64,000 bases of DNA from Alnus glutinosa (Eukaryota > Streptophyta > Magnoliopsida > Fagales > Betulaceae): the NCBI RefSeq assembly GCF_958979055.1, contig NC_084889.1, positions 8,487,761-8,551,760 on the forward strand. Direction: 5' to 3'. The notes beneath the pieces are model-generated. The model was not told the origin of the DNA. It made no database searches and saw nothing but the letters and a program-made list of their open reading frames with translations. The position numbers and the translations under genes are program-made. This document shows, piece by piece, positions 48,237 to 59,642 of the stretch (positions are counted from its first letter, which is position 1; every line of letters starts with the position of its first letter).

Positions 48237-48362
48237 TTTTTTTTTATTATTAGTAAGTTACACGCACCCTGTGGGATCTGAACCCACAACCTCACCCTCC
48301 ACCTTGCTACAAAGGAAGGAAGTACCGGAAGGAAGTACCATTTGAGCTAAAGCTCATCAACC
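48237..48362 (-). mobile_element. tRNA-derived SINE (minus strand)
   Basis: On the minus strand the unit reads GATGAGCTTTAGCTCAAATGG at its start, with a Pol III A box (TAGCTCAAATGG, 48338-48349), and a B box GGTTCAGATCC (48274-48284). It then has a short body and a (TAA)n/poly-A tail that appears as the T run at 48237-48247. The spacing between A and B boxes is longer than in tRNA, partly because a GGAAGGAAGTACC segment is doubled. It cannot fold as a full tRNA. Confidence 0.75.
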
Positions 48363-48425
48363 AGCAACATCATAAATTCAAAATTTACATATGCTAATTC
48401 CTTTTCTTTTTTTTGTGAAGGGGAG

Positions 48426-48428
<3 letters not shown>

Positions 48429-48464
<36 letters not shown>
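48429..48464. repeat. (GA)n microsatellite
   Basis: About 18 GA units followed by GGAACG. Confidence 0.95.
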
Positions 48465-48467
<3 letters not shown>

Positions 48468-49621
48468 CGTATTGAAAAAAAATAGAAATTAGTGTAAACT
48501 CTGAACATTTTTTTAGTGGAACCTAAGTTTTTGTTTTTTCTTCCCCCAATTTACATGCAGACATGACTGCATTATTGTCATTTTCTGACAAGTGTGCATT
48601 CTCTCATGGTATAAGTGACAAGATAGGGGTCAAGATATTTCCTCTATATTTTCCAAACAGAAAGTTAAGATGATCATATGCCTTGCCATGTACTTTTGTG
48701 ATTCTTCTTCAGATGGCTAGATTTCCTTCTTTTTTTTTCTTAAACATAACATGCCAATTAGTTTCATTGCTCAGTAGATGTGGAAATATAGCAAAACGCT
48801 TAATATCATATGATAATACATGCCAACATGCATGCCCAAGCATTTCTATTCTTCAAATGGCGAGAGTGTCTACGTAGGGCTAGGGCTGTTTTCACTTTCC
48901 TTCCAGGATAGATAAGAACATTCGACTGTACATTTAGAATACGTTTACAATACATGTCAAAAAAAGTGTAAACTTTAAACCAGATCAAAGGAATGTTGAA
49001 TTATATCTTAAATTTCTATCAGCCAATGAGACCTGTTCTCTCATTCTCTTGATGGAAAGCTCTGGCTTCATTTTCAAATGCAACTCACGTACAGTGTTAT
49101 TCTTCTTCTTCTTTTTATCCCCTTTCCTTTTTGGGTAGGTAAAGACACAACTCACACTATTACATATCACATCACATTTGACATGCATGCTCTTACACGC
49201 ATCAGAAAAAATTTACAAGAAGCAGATGAGAAAAATAGTAAGCAATGCTACAAAAAAATATGAAGATTGTTTAGATACCAAAATATTTCAAAAAAGAGAG
49301 ACATAAGAAATAAATACAGAGAGCACAACCAAGAAAGAAAATGACATGCAGAAAGCATGCTCTCACTGAGAATCGGAGGCACAATTGGCAAACAACGGGA
49401 ACAGCTCTGTGGTCATAACAAGAGCATTCCCAACAAACAGAAACCTACTTGCAAAGTACGATTATCATCTGAAATGCAATTTCTTAAACGCTTTCAAGTT
49501 TTAAGCCACTATTGGCCCCTTCAAAAGCACAATTCCTAAGTATTGCCTAATCTATCAACTACAATCCAGGCACACAGAATTTTCAAGCCACAAAAATCGA
49601 CATTCCACAAGCATCAAGAAA
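48465..49621. other. Spacer / 3' flank of the DNA glycosylase gene
   Basis: No recognised gene. The part nearest 49621 probably contains the 3' UTR of the minus-strand glycosylase. Small frames here are unsupported. Confidence 0.5.
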
Positions 49622-50749
49622 TTAAGATTGGTAGTAAAGGTAATCATACCCAAGATTGAGAATGCTATTAATTGGATCCAGAAGCTGCGGCTGCTGCGTG
49701 TGCTGGTGCTGGTGCTGCTCCTCCTGCTGGTGCTGCGGCAAGCTTACACCGGCCGCCACTGCCGCAGCGCTCGAAGGCGCCCCCTTTGCTTCCGCAAGCC
49801 TCCACATGTACCATGATGCCACGGACCGGTATGGCCGCCACTTCTCGCACAGCTGGTCCATCTGGGACGGCCGAGGCAACTCCTCGAGACTGTAGAGGAG
49901 CTGAACACCTTTACGAACATTGAGATCGTTAATAGGAAGCACGTCCGGTCTGTGCAGCGAGAAGATCATGAACATGTGCACGGACCACGAGCCAATCCCA
50001 TTGACCATCGTGAGCATCGTGAAGAGCGACTTGTCGTCCATATTTACAATCGCCGAGTCCGATAGAATCCCGTTTTGGTACTTCCTCGCGAGGTCGTGGA
50101 GGTAGCTGGCTTTTCGGCCGGAGACGCCGATTTGGCGAAGCTGCTGAGGGGTTAGGGCCAGCACAGTCTCAGGGAGGACCCCGGCCTCGCCGCCACAGAG
50201 CGAGATGAAACGCGTGTAGATGGACGTGCCGGCCTTGTAGGCGAGTTGCTGGTAGAGAATGCTTCGGGTCAGGGCCAGGAATGGGGTCTGGAACGTGTCG
50301 AAGGTCGGCGCATGGTGGAGGTCGATCAGGGGAGCGAGGAGCGGATCGGCGCTGCGGAGGTGGCGGAGCGCGATTTCCACCTCCCCTTCGCACGAGAGCG
50401 ACCGGGCCACGATTCTCGGCGCAGCCGGCACGGCTCGTTGGTGGTGGGCGGCTTTGGATTTTGTTGATTTGATGGTTGCCAAGGGTTTGGGGGTTGTTTG
50501 GGTCTCCGCGACGACGATTTGAGAGGATTTCGGGTCGGGTGAGAGCTTGCGGATCTTTCGGGGACGGAAGGGGATTTTGGATGGTGGAGAGGAGGTTAGC
50601 GAAGAACCATTGGTTAGCTCCATCGTCGCTGGTGTGGTGGCTGTGGCGGCGGCGGCGGCGGTAGAGTCATGGTGGGGCTGAGTCTGGGCTTGTAAATGCG
50701 TCTGGGTCTGGGTCTGGGCCTGGGTCTGGGTTTGGGTTTGCTCGCCCAT
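49622..50749 (-). CDS. AlkA-like 3-methyladenine DNA glycosylase (HhH-GPD)
   Basis: An uninterrupted 375-residue frame. Residues about 120-325 form an HhH-GPD base-excision-repair domain of the AlkA/MAG type, which removes alkylated purines from DNA. The helix-hairpin-helix with the LTMVNGIGSWSVHMF motif is at 246-260. The catalytic Asp is D275 in LPINDLNVRKG. WRPYRSVASWYMWRL (304-318) is the conserved terminal helix of this plant group. The N-terminus (1-45) is a TQTQ repeat followed by Ala/Thr-rich sequence. Basic residues at 60-70 (RPRKIRK) could serve nuclear import. The C-terminal tail has a HQ-rich segment (339-355) before a conserved-looking ILNLGYDYLYYQS end. The start is the first ATG of the frame; a GGTGGC hexamer repeat precedes it. 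Closest in memory to Arabidopsis AT1G75230/AT1G19480. Confidence 0.93.
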   Translation of the reverse strand: MGEQTQTQTQAQTQTQTHLQAQTQPHHDSTAAAAATATTPATMELTNGSSLTSSPPSKIPFRPRKIRKLSPDPKSSQIVVAETQTTPKPLATIKSTKSKAAHHQRAVPAAPRIVARSLSCEGEVEIALRHLRSADPLLAPLIDLHHAPTFDTFQTPFLALTRSILYQQLAYKAGTSIYTRFISLCGGEAGVLPETVLALTPQQLRQIGVSGRKASYLHDLARKYQNGILSDSAIVNMDDKSLFTMLTMVNGIGSWSVHMFMIFSLHRPDVLPINDLNVRKGVQLLYSLEELPRPSQMDQLCEKWRPYRSVASWYMWRLAEAKGAPSSAAAVAAGVSLPQHQQEEQHQHQHTQQPQLLDPINSILNLGYDYLYYQS

Positions 50750-50796
50750 ATGTAAGAATAGATTCAGTCGGACTTAGGGCAATAATGTCGGTACTA

Positions 50797-50822
50797 GTGG
50801 CGGTGGCGGTGGCGGTGGCGGT
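50797..50822. repeat. GGTGGC hexamer repeat in the glycosylase 5' region
   Basis: More than four tandem copies of GGTGGC (plus strand), about 50 bases upstream of the minus-strand ATG, so probably in the 5' UTR as GCCACC repeats. Confidence 0.85.
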
Positions 50823-50952
50823 TTAAGGAAAGGGTGGAATTGAAGACATTGTGGGATTGTTTAAACTGAAAAGGGAGTTCTGAAGATATAGGGAGTTCTG
50901 AAAAGAGACACAACTCGGTCACTTTTCAAAGTTTCTTTCTTTCTAATATGAA

Positions 50953-50983
<31 letters not shown>

Positions 50984-51003
50984 GAAGAAGAAGAAGAAGA
51001 AGT
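50823..51003. other. Glycosylase upstream region
   Basis: Promoter-proximal sequence and a poly-A/(GAA)n tract at 50949-51001. Nothing else recognised. Confidence 0.5.
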
Positions 51004-51545
51004 AGATTTACAACGTCACCACAACAACTGCACAACACTCTTCACATAGAGATGATAGATTTACAACATCACCACAACAACTGTACAACACCCCTTACAT
51101 GGAGACCACACAACAACAACGGCACAACACTCCTCACATAGAGATGATAAATTTATAACATCACCACAACAACTACACAACACCTTTTACATGGAGACCA
51201 CACAATGAGATTTGATTCTTGTACAACACCAATACAACAACTGTACAACAACTCCTCACATGAGGGCGGACCCCAGTATGTAGGACCCACCCTCATGTGA
51301 GGTATTGTTGTACAGTTGTTGTATTGATGTTGTAAATCTAACATTTTCCCCACACAATAACAACTACACAACACTCCTCACATAGAGATGATAGATTTAC
51401 AACATCACCACAACTGCACAACAACCCTTACATGGAGACCACACAACAACTATATAACACTCCTCACATAGAGATGATAGATTTACAACATCACCACAAC
51501 AACTGCACAACACGCTTCACATGGAGACCGCACAACACCCCTCGC
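51004..51545. repeat. Decayed tandem array with a central hairpin
   Basis: Repeated words GATTTACAACATCACCACAA, CAACTGCACAACACTCCTCA, CATAGAGATGATA and CATGGAGACCACACAAC alternate at least five times. In the centre, 51219-51266 and 51290-51336 form a long inverted repeat (35 of 37 core positions pair) around a 23-base loop. It looks like a foldback MITE family that amplified in place. Non-coding. Confidence 0.75.
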
Positions 51546-52861
51546 ATGACTATGAGGTGAGCCCCACGGAATCAAATCCCTTCTAATAAAATCCTCTGCT
51601 CTCTCGCTCGCCACACCACTTTCCTCCGAGAAGGCAAAGTCCATACGATACGACAATTGGATGTTCCACGCCCTTATACAGCGCGTGCATCCCGTGAATG
51701 ATCCCCACCCCTACTTTTTATACCTCAAATTCTTTATTCGTGGACTATAAGTCAAGCCCATTTCGGATGGGTAGTGTCTTTGGTACTCTGAGCAGGATCG
51801 ACTGCGCCCCTTGTAATGGATGGATCGACTTTAGTATATCTGTCATCGGATAGGATTCCAGCAAAAATATTTTGGAAGAAACTATAAGTATTTGGGTTCT
51901 AATTGAGGCCGTTAATTTTTAACACTACTCGCGAACACGACATTAAATTAGCAGATTAGACTTGATAGGTCTGACCCGTATAATTATATAGTCTTATACT
52001 TTTATTTCAATACGACTCAAACTTAACATACGTATACGAATTATCATTCCTAGTTATATACAATGTCTACCACCAAGGGTTGTGGTGGTCCAAGTCCAAG
52101 ACCCTGGGTCACTCTCTCAGTGGGCCTTTGTATATTTTAGTAACTCAACCCAAAGCCCATTCTCCCCCCCCCCCCCCCCTCAACGGGTCGACTAGAGGAA
52201 ACTGATATTGGGCCTTGAATATTATCCGTGAACCACGAGTCTGCAAACACAAATGCCCAAAGGGACCCAACTCTGTAAGCCAGACCCGCTGGTTGCCACC
52301 TACAAGTCAGCCTGTCTGAGAGCAACACGCTAGCCCTAGCCGCATGCTGGTCCAATTATTGGAGAAATTTGACAACAACCAGAGCTCTGAATGTCTGGCT
52401 GGCTGCATGCTGATCTCATGCAATACGTACGAAATTTTTTTTTTTCTTTTTTTTTTTTCGTATAAATAGCTAATGTTATTATTATATTGGGCTAATATAC
52501 GGATAAATCCCTGAATACTCAATAAGTTATCCTTCACCTAAACACTGTCAATCAGGAGATTGGAACCTCAACTAAAAATGTAGACACAAAACTTGGGCTA
52601 GTTTGATAAAGAATTTTGTTGTGACTTTTTTTTTATTTGAATAATAATAGTCACTATTCATTTTTTCCCATATGTTAATAGCAATGTGGATATGCTACCT
52701 TTTGGCAATATTGCAAACAAATAGAAATTTTAAGTGATAAAGGGAGAGAGAGAGAGAGAGGGAGAAAACACACAAATATTTAAAAGACTTCTAAAAAATT
52801 TGAGGTTTTTTTTTTAATTCAAATGGTGGTCCCACCTTGCAATAAGTTAAGATGTTTATAA
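51546..52861. other. Spacer, no recognised gene
   Basis: Contains a 16-C homopolymer (52164-52179), a T run at 52435-52460 and a short (GA)n at 52743-52760. 51560-52420 is moderately GC-rich, but no domain was recognised in its frames. Confidence 0.5.
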
Positions 52862-53766
52862 GGTATCGTTTGGTACCCAGAATGAGTATTTCATTATGAA
52901 AAATGAATAATTATTACTAAGAATTAACGGTGGCCGGCCATCCAAAGCAAACCGCGAGGATGGTCACACAGCCCCCATGCTTGTCATGGGTAGTCTTGGT
53001 CACCTCCGATGGTACTGAGGGTGGCCGCACCAATCTCAGACGGTCTCGCGAGTCCACCACAAGGCATATAAAGGGGTGGTGTGACCACCCCCGAGGTTCG
53101 CTGTGGGTGGCCAGCTGGCCACAGATCTAACAAGTTCTTTATTTTATTTTTATTTTTTAAAGTTTAGTTTGAAAAAATTAAAGAAAAATATGTTTTGTTT
53201 AGAAAAAAAATAAAAAAATAAATAAAAATAAAGAAGAGTTAAAAGGAATAACTACTTCTCTAATTTTTAATATGAATAGTTTTTTCTTTTAGAACATCTC
53301 CAACAAAATAGACAAATGGTTTATAATAGTCAAATTTGACTATTATGAGCCATTTTTTGTCTCTAGGAAAATAGATAAAATACATTTTTTTTTCTTTATA
53401 GTGTGAATACTAAATAGGCTCTTCAGCCTATTCATTATTTACACCACAAATAATTTTTTATTATTCTCTCTCTCCCTTTCTTTCTTTCTCTTTCTCTCTC
53501 TCCATATTTCTTTCGCACTTTTTTTCCACACAAAATAATATTTAAATGCAAGTAGACAGTATAATAGAGAATCTATCGGAGAAAATATAGAAAAAAAACA
53601 GTAGCTAAAATAGAGTTATATTTTTTCAATAGCTACTTTGACTATTATTGCTAGAGATGCTTTAAGAGAATAGCTTTTCTTGAAAACAAATCCCTACCAA
53701 ATAAAATAGTAGCTATTCTAATGAGTCATTCTATTCCAATAACCTATTCTCTAAACCAAAAGAGAC
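52862..53766. mobile_element. Probable Harbinger-like TIR element with a nested MITE
   Basis: Left end GGTATCGTTTGGTACCCAGAA; inverted right end GTCTCTTTTGGTTTAGAGAA, followed on both sides by AATAG/ATGAG-rich subterminal sequence. Flanks TAA/ATAA are compatible with a 3-bp duplication. A GC-rich block with GGTGGCC / GGCCACC palindromes lies at 52928-53130. It is interrupted by the MITE at 53292-53661. Confidence 0.5.
53292..53661. mobile_element. MITE of the GAGCATCTCC family, 370 bp
   Basis: Left end GAACATCTCCAACAAAATAG; inverted right end GCATCTCTAGCAATAATAG; TTTA on both sides (53288-53291, 53662-53665). The interior contains ATAATAGTCAAATTTGACTA as in the RL promoter copies, and a CT-rich tract. 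Confidence 0.7.
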
Positions 53767-54086
53767 ATAAAATTAATGGTTCAACAGAAAATAGTCCAAG
53801 CATGGTTCAAAGGAAAATTTATTTATGTTATTTGATGTTAAAAATAATTTTTTTGTTCATAGTCTGCCTCTATGATGCTAAAATGTTTCTAGACTATTTG
53901 TTAGCTTAGGTGTTAGATATGCCATCTTTTATTTGTCTAATTGTACTTAAATGTAAAGAGTGGCTCAAATGTTATTCATGTAATATTTTGTGTATTGCTT
54001 AGATTGTAAGAGGTTTTGTATTTCTATTTTTTGTATTTGTCTTTGAGCTTTTTCAGTAATATATGATTGCATGTGCTATTTGTTAA

Positions 54087-54118
<32 letters not shown>

Positions 54119-55361
54119 GACAATAATATATTGGTGACGTGGACCAGACGTCCGGACAAATCGAATGGGGGAATAAGCGTTTGGGCAAATTTTCAAAAAA
54201 GTATGGACAAAAAGCGTCTTAATCTAAGTAGGCCGACGGTTAGTACTGCAATGTTTGGTATGCACGTGGAGGCACTGGAGGGTTCGGTAACACCGGAACA
54301 ACTCGTTAAGGGTAAAACAGTAATAAGGATCTGCATTTAACTGGTGCATTTCCCACGTGACTTATTATTTTTATTTTTTGGTGGTGAATTAAAAAATAAG
54401 ATATTTGTCGGGAGAGAATCTTTTACATAGGAGGATGCGAGCTCGCATTTCAGCGTCCGGTTTTCTAGGATTGAGACAATACTCTAGGGGTTTTAGGAGG
54501 TGTAATTTTTTTTTTTCTTTTTCTTTTTTTACTAAAAATAAAAAAAGACATCGGAGAGGGCCGACAAATGCAATGAATAATTTTGAGAGTGACAGAACCG
54601 ATCACTACTGAACATTTACTTCAAAAGTTAAAATGCACAACTCAAATTAGGATTATTGTACGACATGTAATACCCTAAAAAATTGCTAAAATTGATCATT
54701 TTCATTTCACTTAAAATGAAAAATAGTTATTTAATGATTGATATTTTATTTTGTTATATTTAACGGTTTACATGATGTCACGTCATTTAAAATTTATAAA
54801 TGGTATGCCAACATATTCACCACGTTGAATCATATACATAATTAAATACAACAAAATAAAACTTAGTGAGGACTAATCTATGCCATTACAAAAAAAAAAA
54901 AAAAATTAACGTGAAAAATTACATTTTTATTTTATAACTATCTCAAAGTACTGACGTGACAATCCCAAACAATTGCGGGCTCTCATTGTTTAAAAAAGAA
55001 AAAAAAAAATTTAAAAGTTGATACCACATCAACATTATAAGATACAAATATGTACTATAAAGCATCACTTGTGTCTGTTGGGACAATTAATTAGAATATG
55101 TTACATGAGGTTGGGTAATCTTTTCGATTTCTTATTTTATGTTTGTCATAATTTCCATCCGTGGGTGCTAAGCAGCCTAAGCTTGGTGGATGTGGATTGG
55201 GCCATTGGGGTTTGTGTATTGGATAAATTAGCCACGTGCAAAATCACGTGGATTTTTGTCCAATAAAAGAAAGCTCCTCCGTACGTTGAATGGGACCTCC
55301 CTGAATTAAGATAAGTGATTGAAGGCTTGTTTGGACGGTGGTTTATTTTTAATTTTTTTTA

Positions 55362-55398
<37 letters not shown>

Positions 55399-56562
55399 AT
55401 GCTTGGTAACTTTTTACACTAAAGTCAAAATTTTCAAATCAACGAAAAAAAAAAATAGACTAATGGTGACTTGGCCACCTAACTTTTTTTTTTTTTTTTT
55501 TTTCGAAATAACTCGGTTATTCAATGATTCCCATCAGATTCGATGTTCACCTTCACCAACTCACCCCAAACATTATAAGGATGTGTGACTGTCACCGAAA
55601 CACATAGAAGGTGCTTTTAGGGAAAAGTTGACAATATATTAATATTAGTGTGTGAAAATTATGGGGGCCACAAAATAAAATAAAAACAGTTAATTAATAA
55701 AGTGATCATGAAAGTTGTCGAGACTAGGGAACTGGTAGATAGGACATTAATTCATATTTTGGACCCAAAAGTAAGCAGTTGTTGCTAATCATGGAAGGAA
55801 AATAATTGACGGGCAATTCTTTCTCCTTTCCTCTCCTTCTTTGTACATTTTCTTACAATTTTTTTTTGGGGGTCTATTTTTTATAAAAAAAAAAAAAAAA
55901 TGTGTAAATTTATCATTAAACCTATAAGACTCATATGTGTGTTCCATTGATTTAATGAAGGATTTAAAAATATATATATATATATGGACTAGAAATGTGC
56001 AAGTAAATAAAAGCAAACATTTCTCACTTAAAAAAGTCAAACTCATTTTTTCACATTAAAAAATGACATTTAAAAAAAAAAAAAAAAACTTTTATTTCAA
56101 AAAAAAATCGGAACTCCTTTAATTTTTATGTCATATCAACTCATCTCTTTGTTCTTTCTCCTCTAAAAAACATACATTTTACTATAATTTTTTTTAACAA
56201 ATTTACGTAGCAATTTACATTTTATAGGAATGAGTGTCAAATGGATTGACATATGGTAATCAATCTTTTAATAATGAGGCATGTTACATGTACATCTCTT
56301 GTACATATGCAGTCTATCTCATTTGCAAATTAACTATTGGATTTGTTATAGGTCTCACAAATTTAATGGTTAATTTACCAAAAAAAATTGTACGAAGATA
56401 TACATCAAATGTATAAAAGATGAAAAGTGGTACGTTAATTTGTAAATATAATAGATGTTATATGAATTGCCATGCAATAATCTATATTATAATAACTAAT
56501 ATGACAAGTGTTGTATAAACTTTTATATCAATTTACAAGAAATTTACATTGAAAACATAACC
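53767..56562. other. AT-rich spacer, no supported gene
   Basis: Long A/T homopolymers at 54088-54118, 54890-54905, 55365-55395, 55485-55503, 55870-55900 and 56070. An unrecognised moderately GC segment lies at 54120-54340. No domain was recognised. Confidence 0.5.
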
Positions 56563-57648
56563 TTCGTCGCAACACTCTTTTTTTCTTTTTCTTTTTTTTA
56601 GAACAAATAACATGTGCTATTATAAATGCTGCAAATAAAACATCTTGAGAAATAAGGGACTGGACCCTTAAACTCTAAGCCAGAAGGATCTGACTTAAAA
56701 AACAGCTGCCTGAGCAGAGACATCAAACCTTACTAGAATTACATTTGAGCCTTTTACATTAACGCTCGCTCTCGAATAAAAGATGGTCAATCTAGTATCT
56801 AGCCAACACAAATTCCAGTAAAATCCGAGCAGGACACAAGCAAACTGTACTGGAGAAACAAGAGAATACACAACACAAAGCAGAAAACCAAAAAACAAAG
56901 TTGCCGGCAGAAAGGCAGGGGCGGACTCCGTCAGCTACGGCGGCGTGTGGATGACACGCGCCGTTACCATCACCACCCAGCCGTAAATCATCCACCGTAG
57001 CCCCCATCCGCATCGAGCACAGCCAAAAAATGGCGGAGCATGGCCATCATGCGAGTCAGAAAGCAATAGGCTCTCTAGCGCGTGTAGGCCACACGCCGAA
57101 CTTCAACCACCGACATGCTCGGTGCTTCTGGCAGCAGGAGCAGACGACGACGGAGAACATGGCTGAGGGGCGCGTGTCTTGACAAAAGCAACGGGGTTGA
57201 GTAGATCTGGCTCCGAAAATCTAAGAAAAAACAGATAAAGAATTGGCCAAAACCACCGTTAAAAGACACAAACGACCACCACTTCCCCGAGCTGGAAACC
57301 TTGATTTTAGCTTTACTGCCTGAGACAACAAGCAAGAAAGAAAAAACAAAGACAAATACAAACCACCATAGCTTCAAAAGGCTAGAGAAAAGATAGTCAC
57401 TACCGGATCAACCGGGGGGAACAAAAGCTCCACAGTCCTAATGGCTGAAAGAAAAACTAGTCTCCACTGAGAGAACTCATGAAAGAAAACAAAAAGACAC
57501 CTTAATCCTCTTGGACTAAGGGACACGGAACCGGAGGGAGAGAGGCCAGCCACCCTCCCCCGGCAAGCAATCTCTTCTGAAAAGTTTCTCTGGAGAAAGT
57601 TGAGAGAGAGAGAGAAAAGAGGGCAATGTGTTTTCGTCGCAACACTCT
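56563..57648 (-). mobile_element. 1.05-kb retroposon with perfect 16-bp target duplications
   Basis: The insert 56579-57632 is flanked on both sides by TTCGTCGCAACACTCT (56563-56578 and 57633-57648). On the minus strand it begins with a CT-rich leader (CCTCTTTTCTCTCTCTCTC) and ends in an A-rich tail (AAAAAAAAGAAAAAG), the pattern of target-primed reverse transcription. It is much more GC-rich than its surroundings. The minus strand carries short frames, one of 100 codons (57075-57377) starting with a hydrophobic, signal-like stretch, but no reverse transcriptase. It is either an internally deleted LINE or a retroposed transcript. The source was not recognised. Confidence 0.85.
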
Positions 57649-59642
57649 CTAAGCAAACAAAATGTTAAAAAAAAAAAAAAAATTACTTGTGCCTTTTAAA
57701 TGTTGTGGTAACTTTTCAATAAATTAAAAAGAAAAAAAAGAGGTCCTTCTCATCATGGATGTACTTTGTAGGCACGTGGCATTGGGATTGGACACTCATA
57801 TATCAACATCTTGTACGGCAAAAAAAACTCCCCTCCCCTAAAAATCTCTAGGAAGAAAAGCAGAGATTGGCCAATAAGAAAATGGTGGTAAGAAACTTGG
57901 TAATCAACATTTATATTCATGCAATGTAAAATATTTAAAATCGTAATATATCAATATACGCCGCAATTAATGTTTACGATAGTTCATTCTATTGACATTG
58001 ACGCGAGATAACATTTTTTTTTTCCCTCTTTTGACGATCCTACTCGCTTATAGTATTAAAATGACTTAACATTATTATCATCCATAATATCAAGACATTT
58101 TAATCCAGTCTATAAGTCTATGATTTGATTACAAAGCTACAACCTACTCGATCCCATACTCGATTAGTTGCATTCAATTCTATACTCTAAATAGTAGTTG
58201 ACTTTGTTACCAAATTTTATAAATTTAGACAGAACTTACAATTGAAAAAATTAGCTTGCAAGAGGAGGAAACGTACATGGTTAACATTACATTCAAGTCA
58301 TGTAGGTCATTAAGAATAATAACATATGTTAGGGACCATTATTTCATCATCTCAAAGTTGATGTGGTATAAAAATCACAATTTTATCAAAATTCAATAAT
58401 GATTTATCCTAAATTCAACAATAATTTAAAGAGCCACATTAATTTGAGAGGATAAAAAAATAATAAAAAGATGATCCATAACATTACCCGGGTAGAGATC
58501 TTATCCTATTGAATTTATACTTCTTCAATATGTATTATATGTTCACGTAGAACGTGAAGTAATGCCACAATGGGTAGTTACTCAATAGCAACGTTTCATA
58601 GCATGCATGTAGTTGTTGGACGGTTACATTGTATTATATACAAACAATGCATTAATTACTTTTAGATACACACAGAAAAGACAGTGAAAATTCAAGAGAA
58701 AGAGATAGAAAAATTTATCTTTGGTAAAACTGTTTGGCAGTACGCGAATGTGTTTGCATATCTATTTCTCTTATTTTTTAGACTGTGGAATGCTTTGGTA
58801 TTCCTTTAGTAGTATGCTCTATTATCAAGAGAATAATTTAAGAACAAAACGTATGGAATAACTAGATAAGATCAAATTCATTTCAATACAACAAATGTAT
58901 CGAATATTTTAATCCGCAATATATGATTATATTTATAACAGTTTTAAATTCTTTTGAATTGCGGCTATATTTGAACTGAGCTGAGTCGAGTTTGGAGTTG
59001 TCGAATTCGGTTTGAATGCATAGAATAGGAGCTCGAGTTCGTCTCGAGCCGAGTTTTAAAAGGTTGTTCAAATTTGCCTTGTTAAATACTTTTCAATACA
59101 TTTTATTTTTTTTTTAAAGAAAAAATAGAAGATTATCTTCGTCACTTTCACCCACCACGGTTCTTGGGAGCGAAGATTCGAAGAACATGGAGATTGATTT
59201 TCATAAATTATCTCAGTGTTTACTTTAAAACGTGTCAGAAGTTGAAGTTGGTCTCACGGTTTTACCGTGAGACTGAGCGTAACGCCGTAATGGCCAGATG
59301 GGCTTACACAACTAACAGTTTCGTCCTGGTCGTTGGCTGGGTTCAAACTTCAAAGCCAGCGGAGCACGGACAGTAGACAGATAATGGGACGCAACAATTT
59401 CCACCGCACTCTATTTTTAAACACTCTCACTCTCTCGTGGCTCACTAAATCTCACAGCCAAACTCAATACCGTCTGTAACCTAACCGTAAATACCTTTCA
59501 ATTGTACCTTCCAGATCGTCCTCCTAATATAACTTTTTCTATATTTCCGCAATCATTTCTCTCTCAGTCATTTCATCAAGCAGAGATATCCAATCTGAGA
59601 GAGGGGGTCATTGGGGGGCGTTCTGCTGGGTTTGAGAGAGAC
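57649..59642. other. Spacer and 5' leader region of the sugar-transporter gene
   Basis: 57649-58860 is AT-rich without a feature. 58965-59060 has the GAGTCGAG / CTCGAGCCGAG dispersed repeat. 59150-59500 is moderately GC promoter-like sequence. The leader of the transporter mRNA probably starts within 59400-59540. Confidence 0.5.

Noticed and set aside
48264..48350. Possible tRNA gene
   Set aside because: A and B boxes are present but no cloverleaf can be drawn, and a T/A-rich tail follows, so it is called a SINE.
49628..50664. Many plus-strand frames opposite the DNA glycosylase
   Set aside because: Antisense shadows of a GC-rich coding region; the minus-strand frame has the HhH-GPD motifs.
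51004..51545. CRISPR-like array
   Set aside because: Units are degenerate, unequal in length and contiguous, without unique spacers, and the genome is a plant.
57075..57377. 100-codon minus-strand frame with a signal-like N-terminus inside the retroposon
   Set aside because: The hydrophobic start comes from T-rich sequence and the rest has no domain. Noted in the retroposon entry but not called as a gene.
59502..59642. N-terminal extension of ERDL6 from the in-frame ATG at 59502
   Set aside because: The extension has no transporter similarity and the family N-terminus starts exactly at the ATG at 59643.
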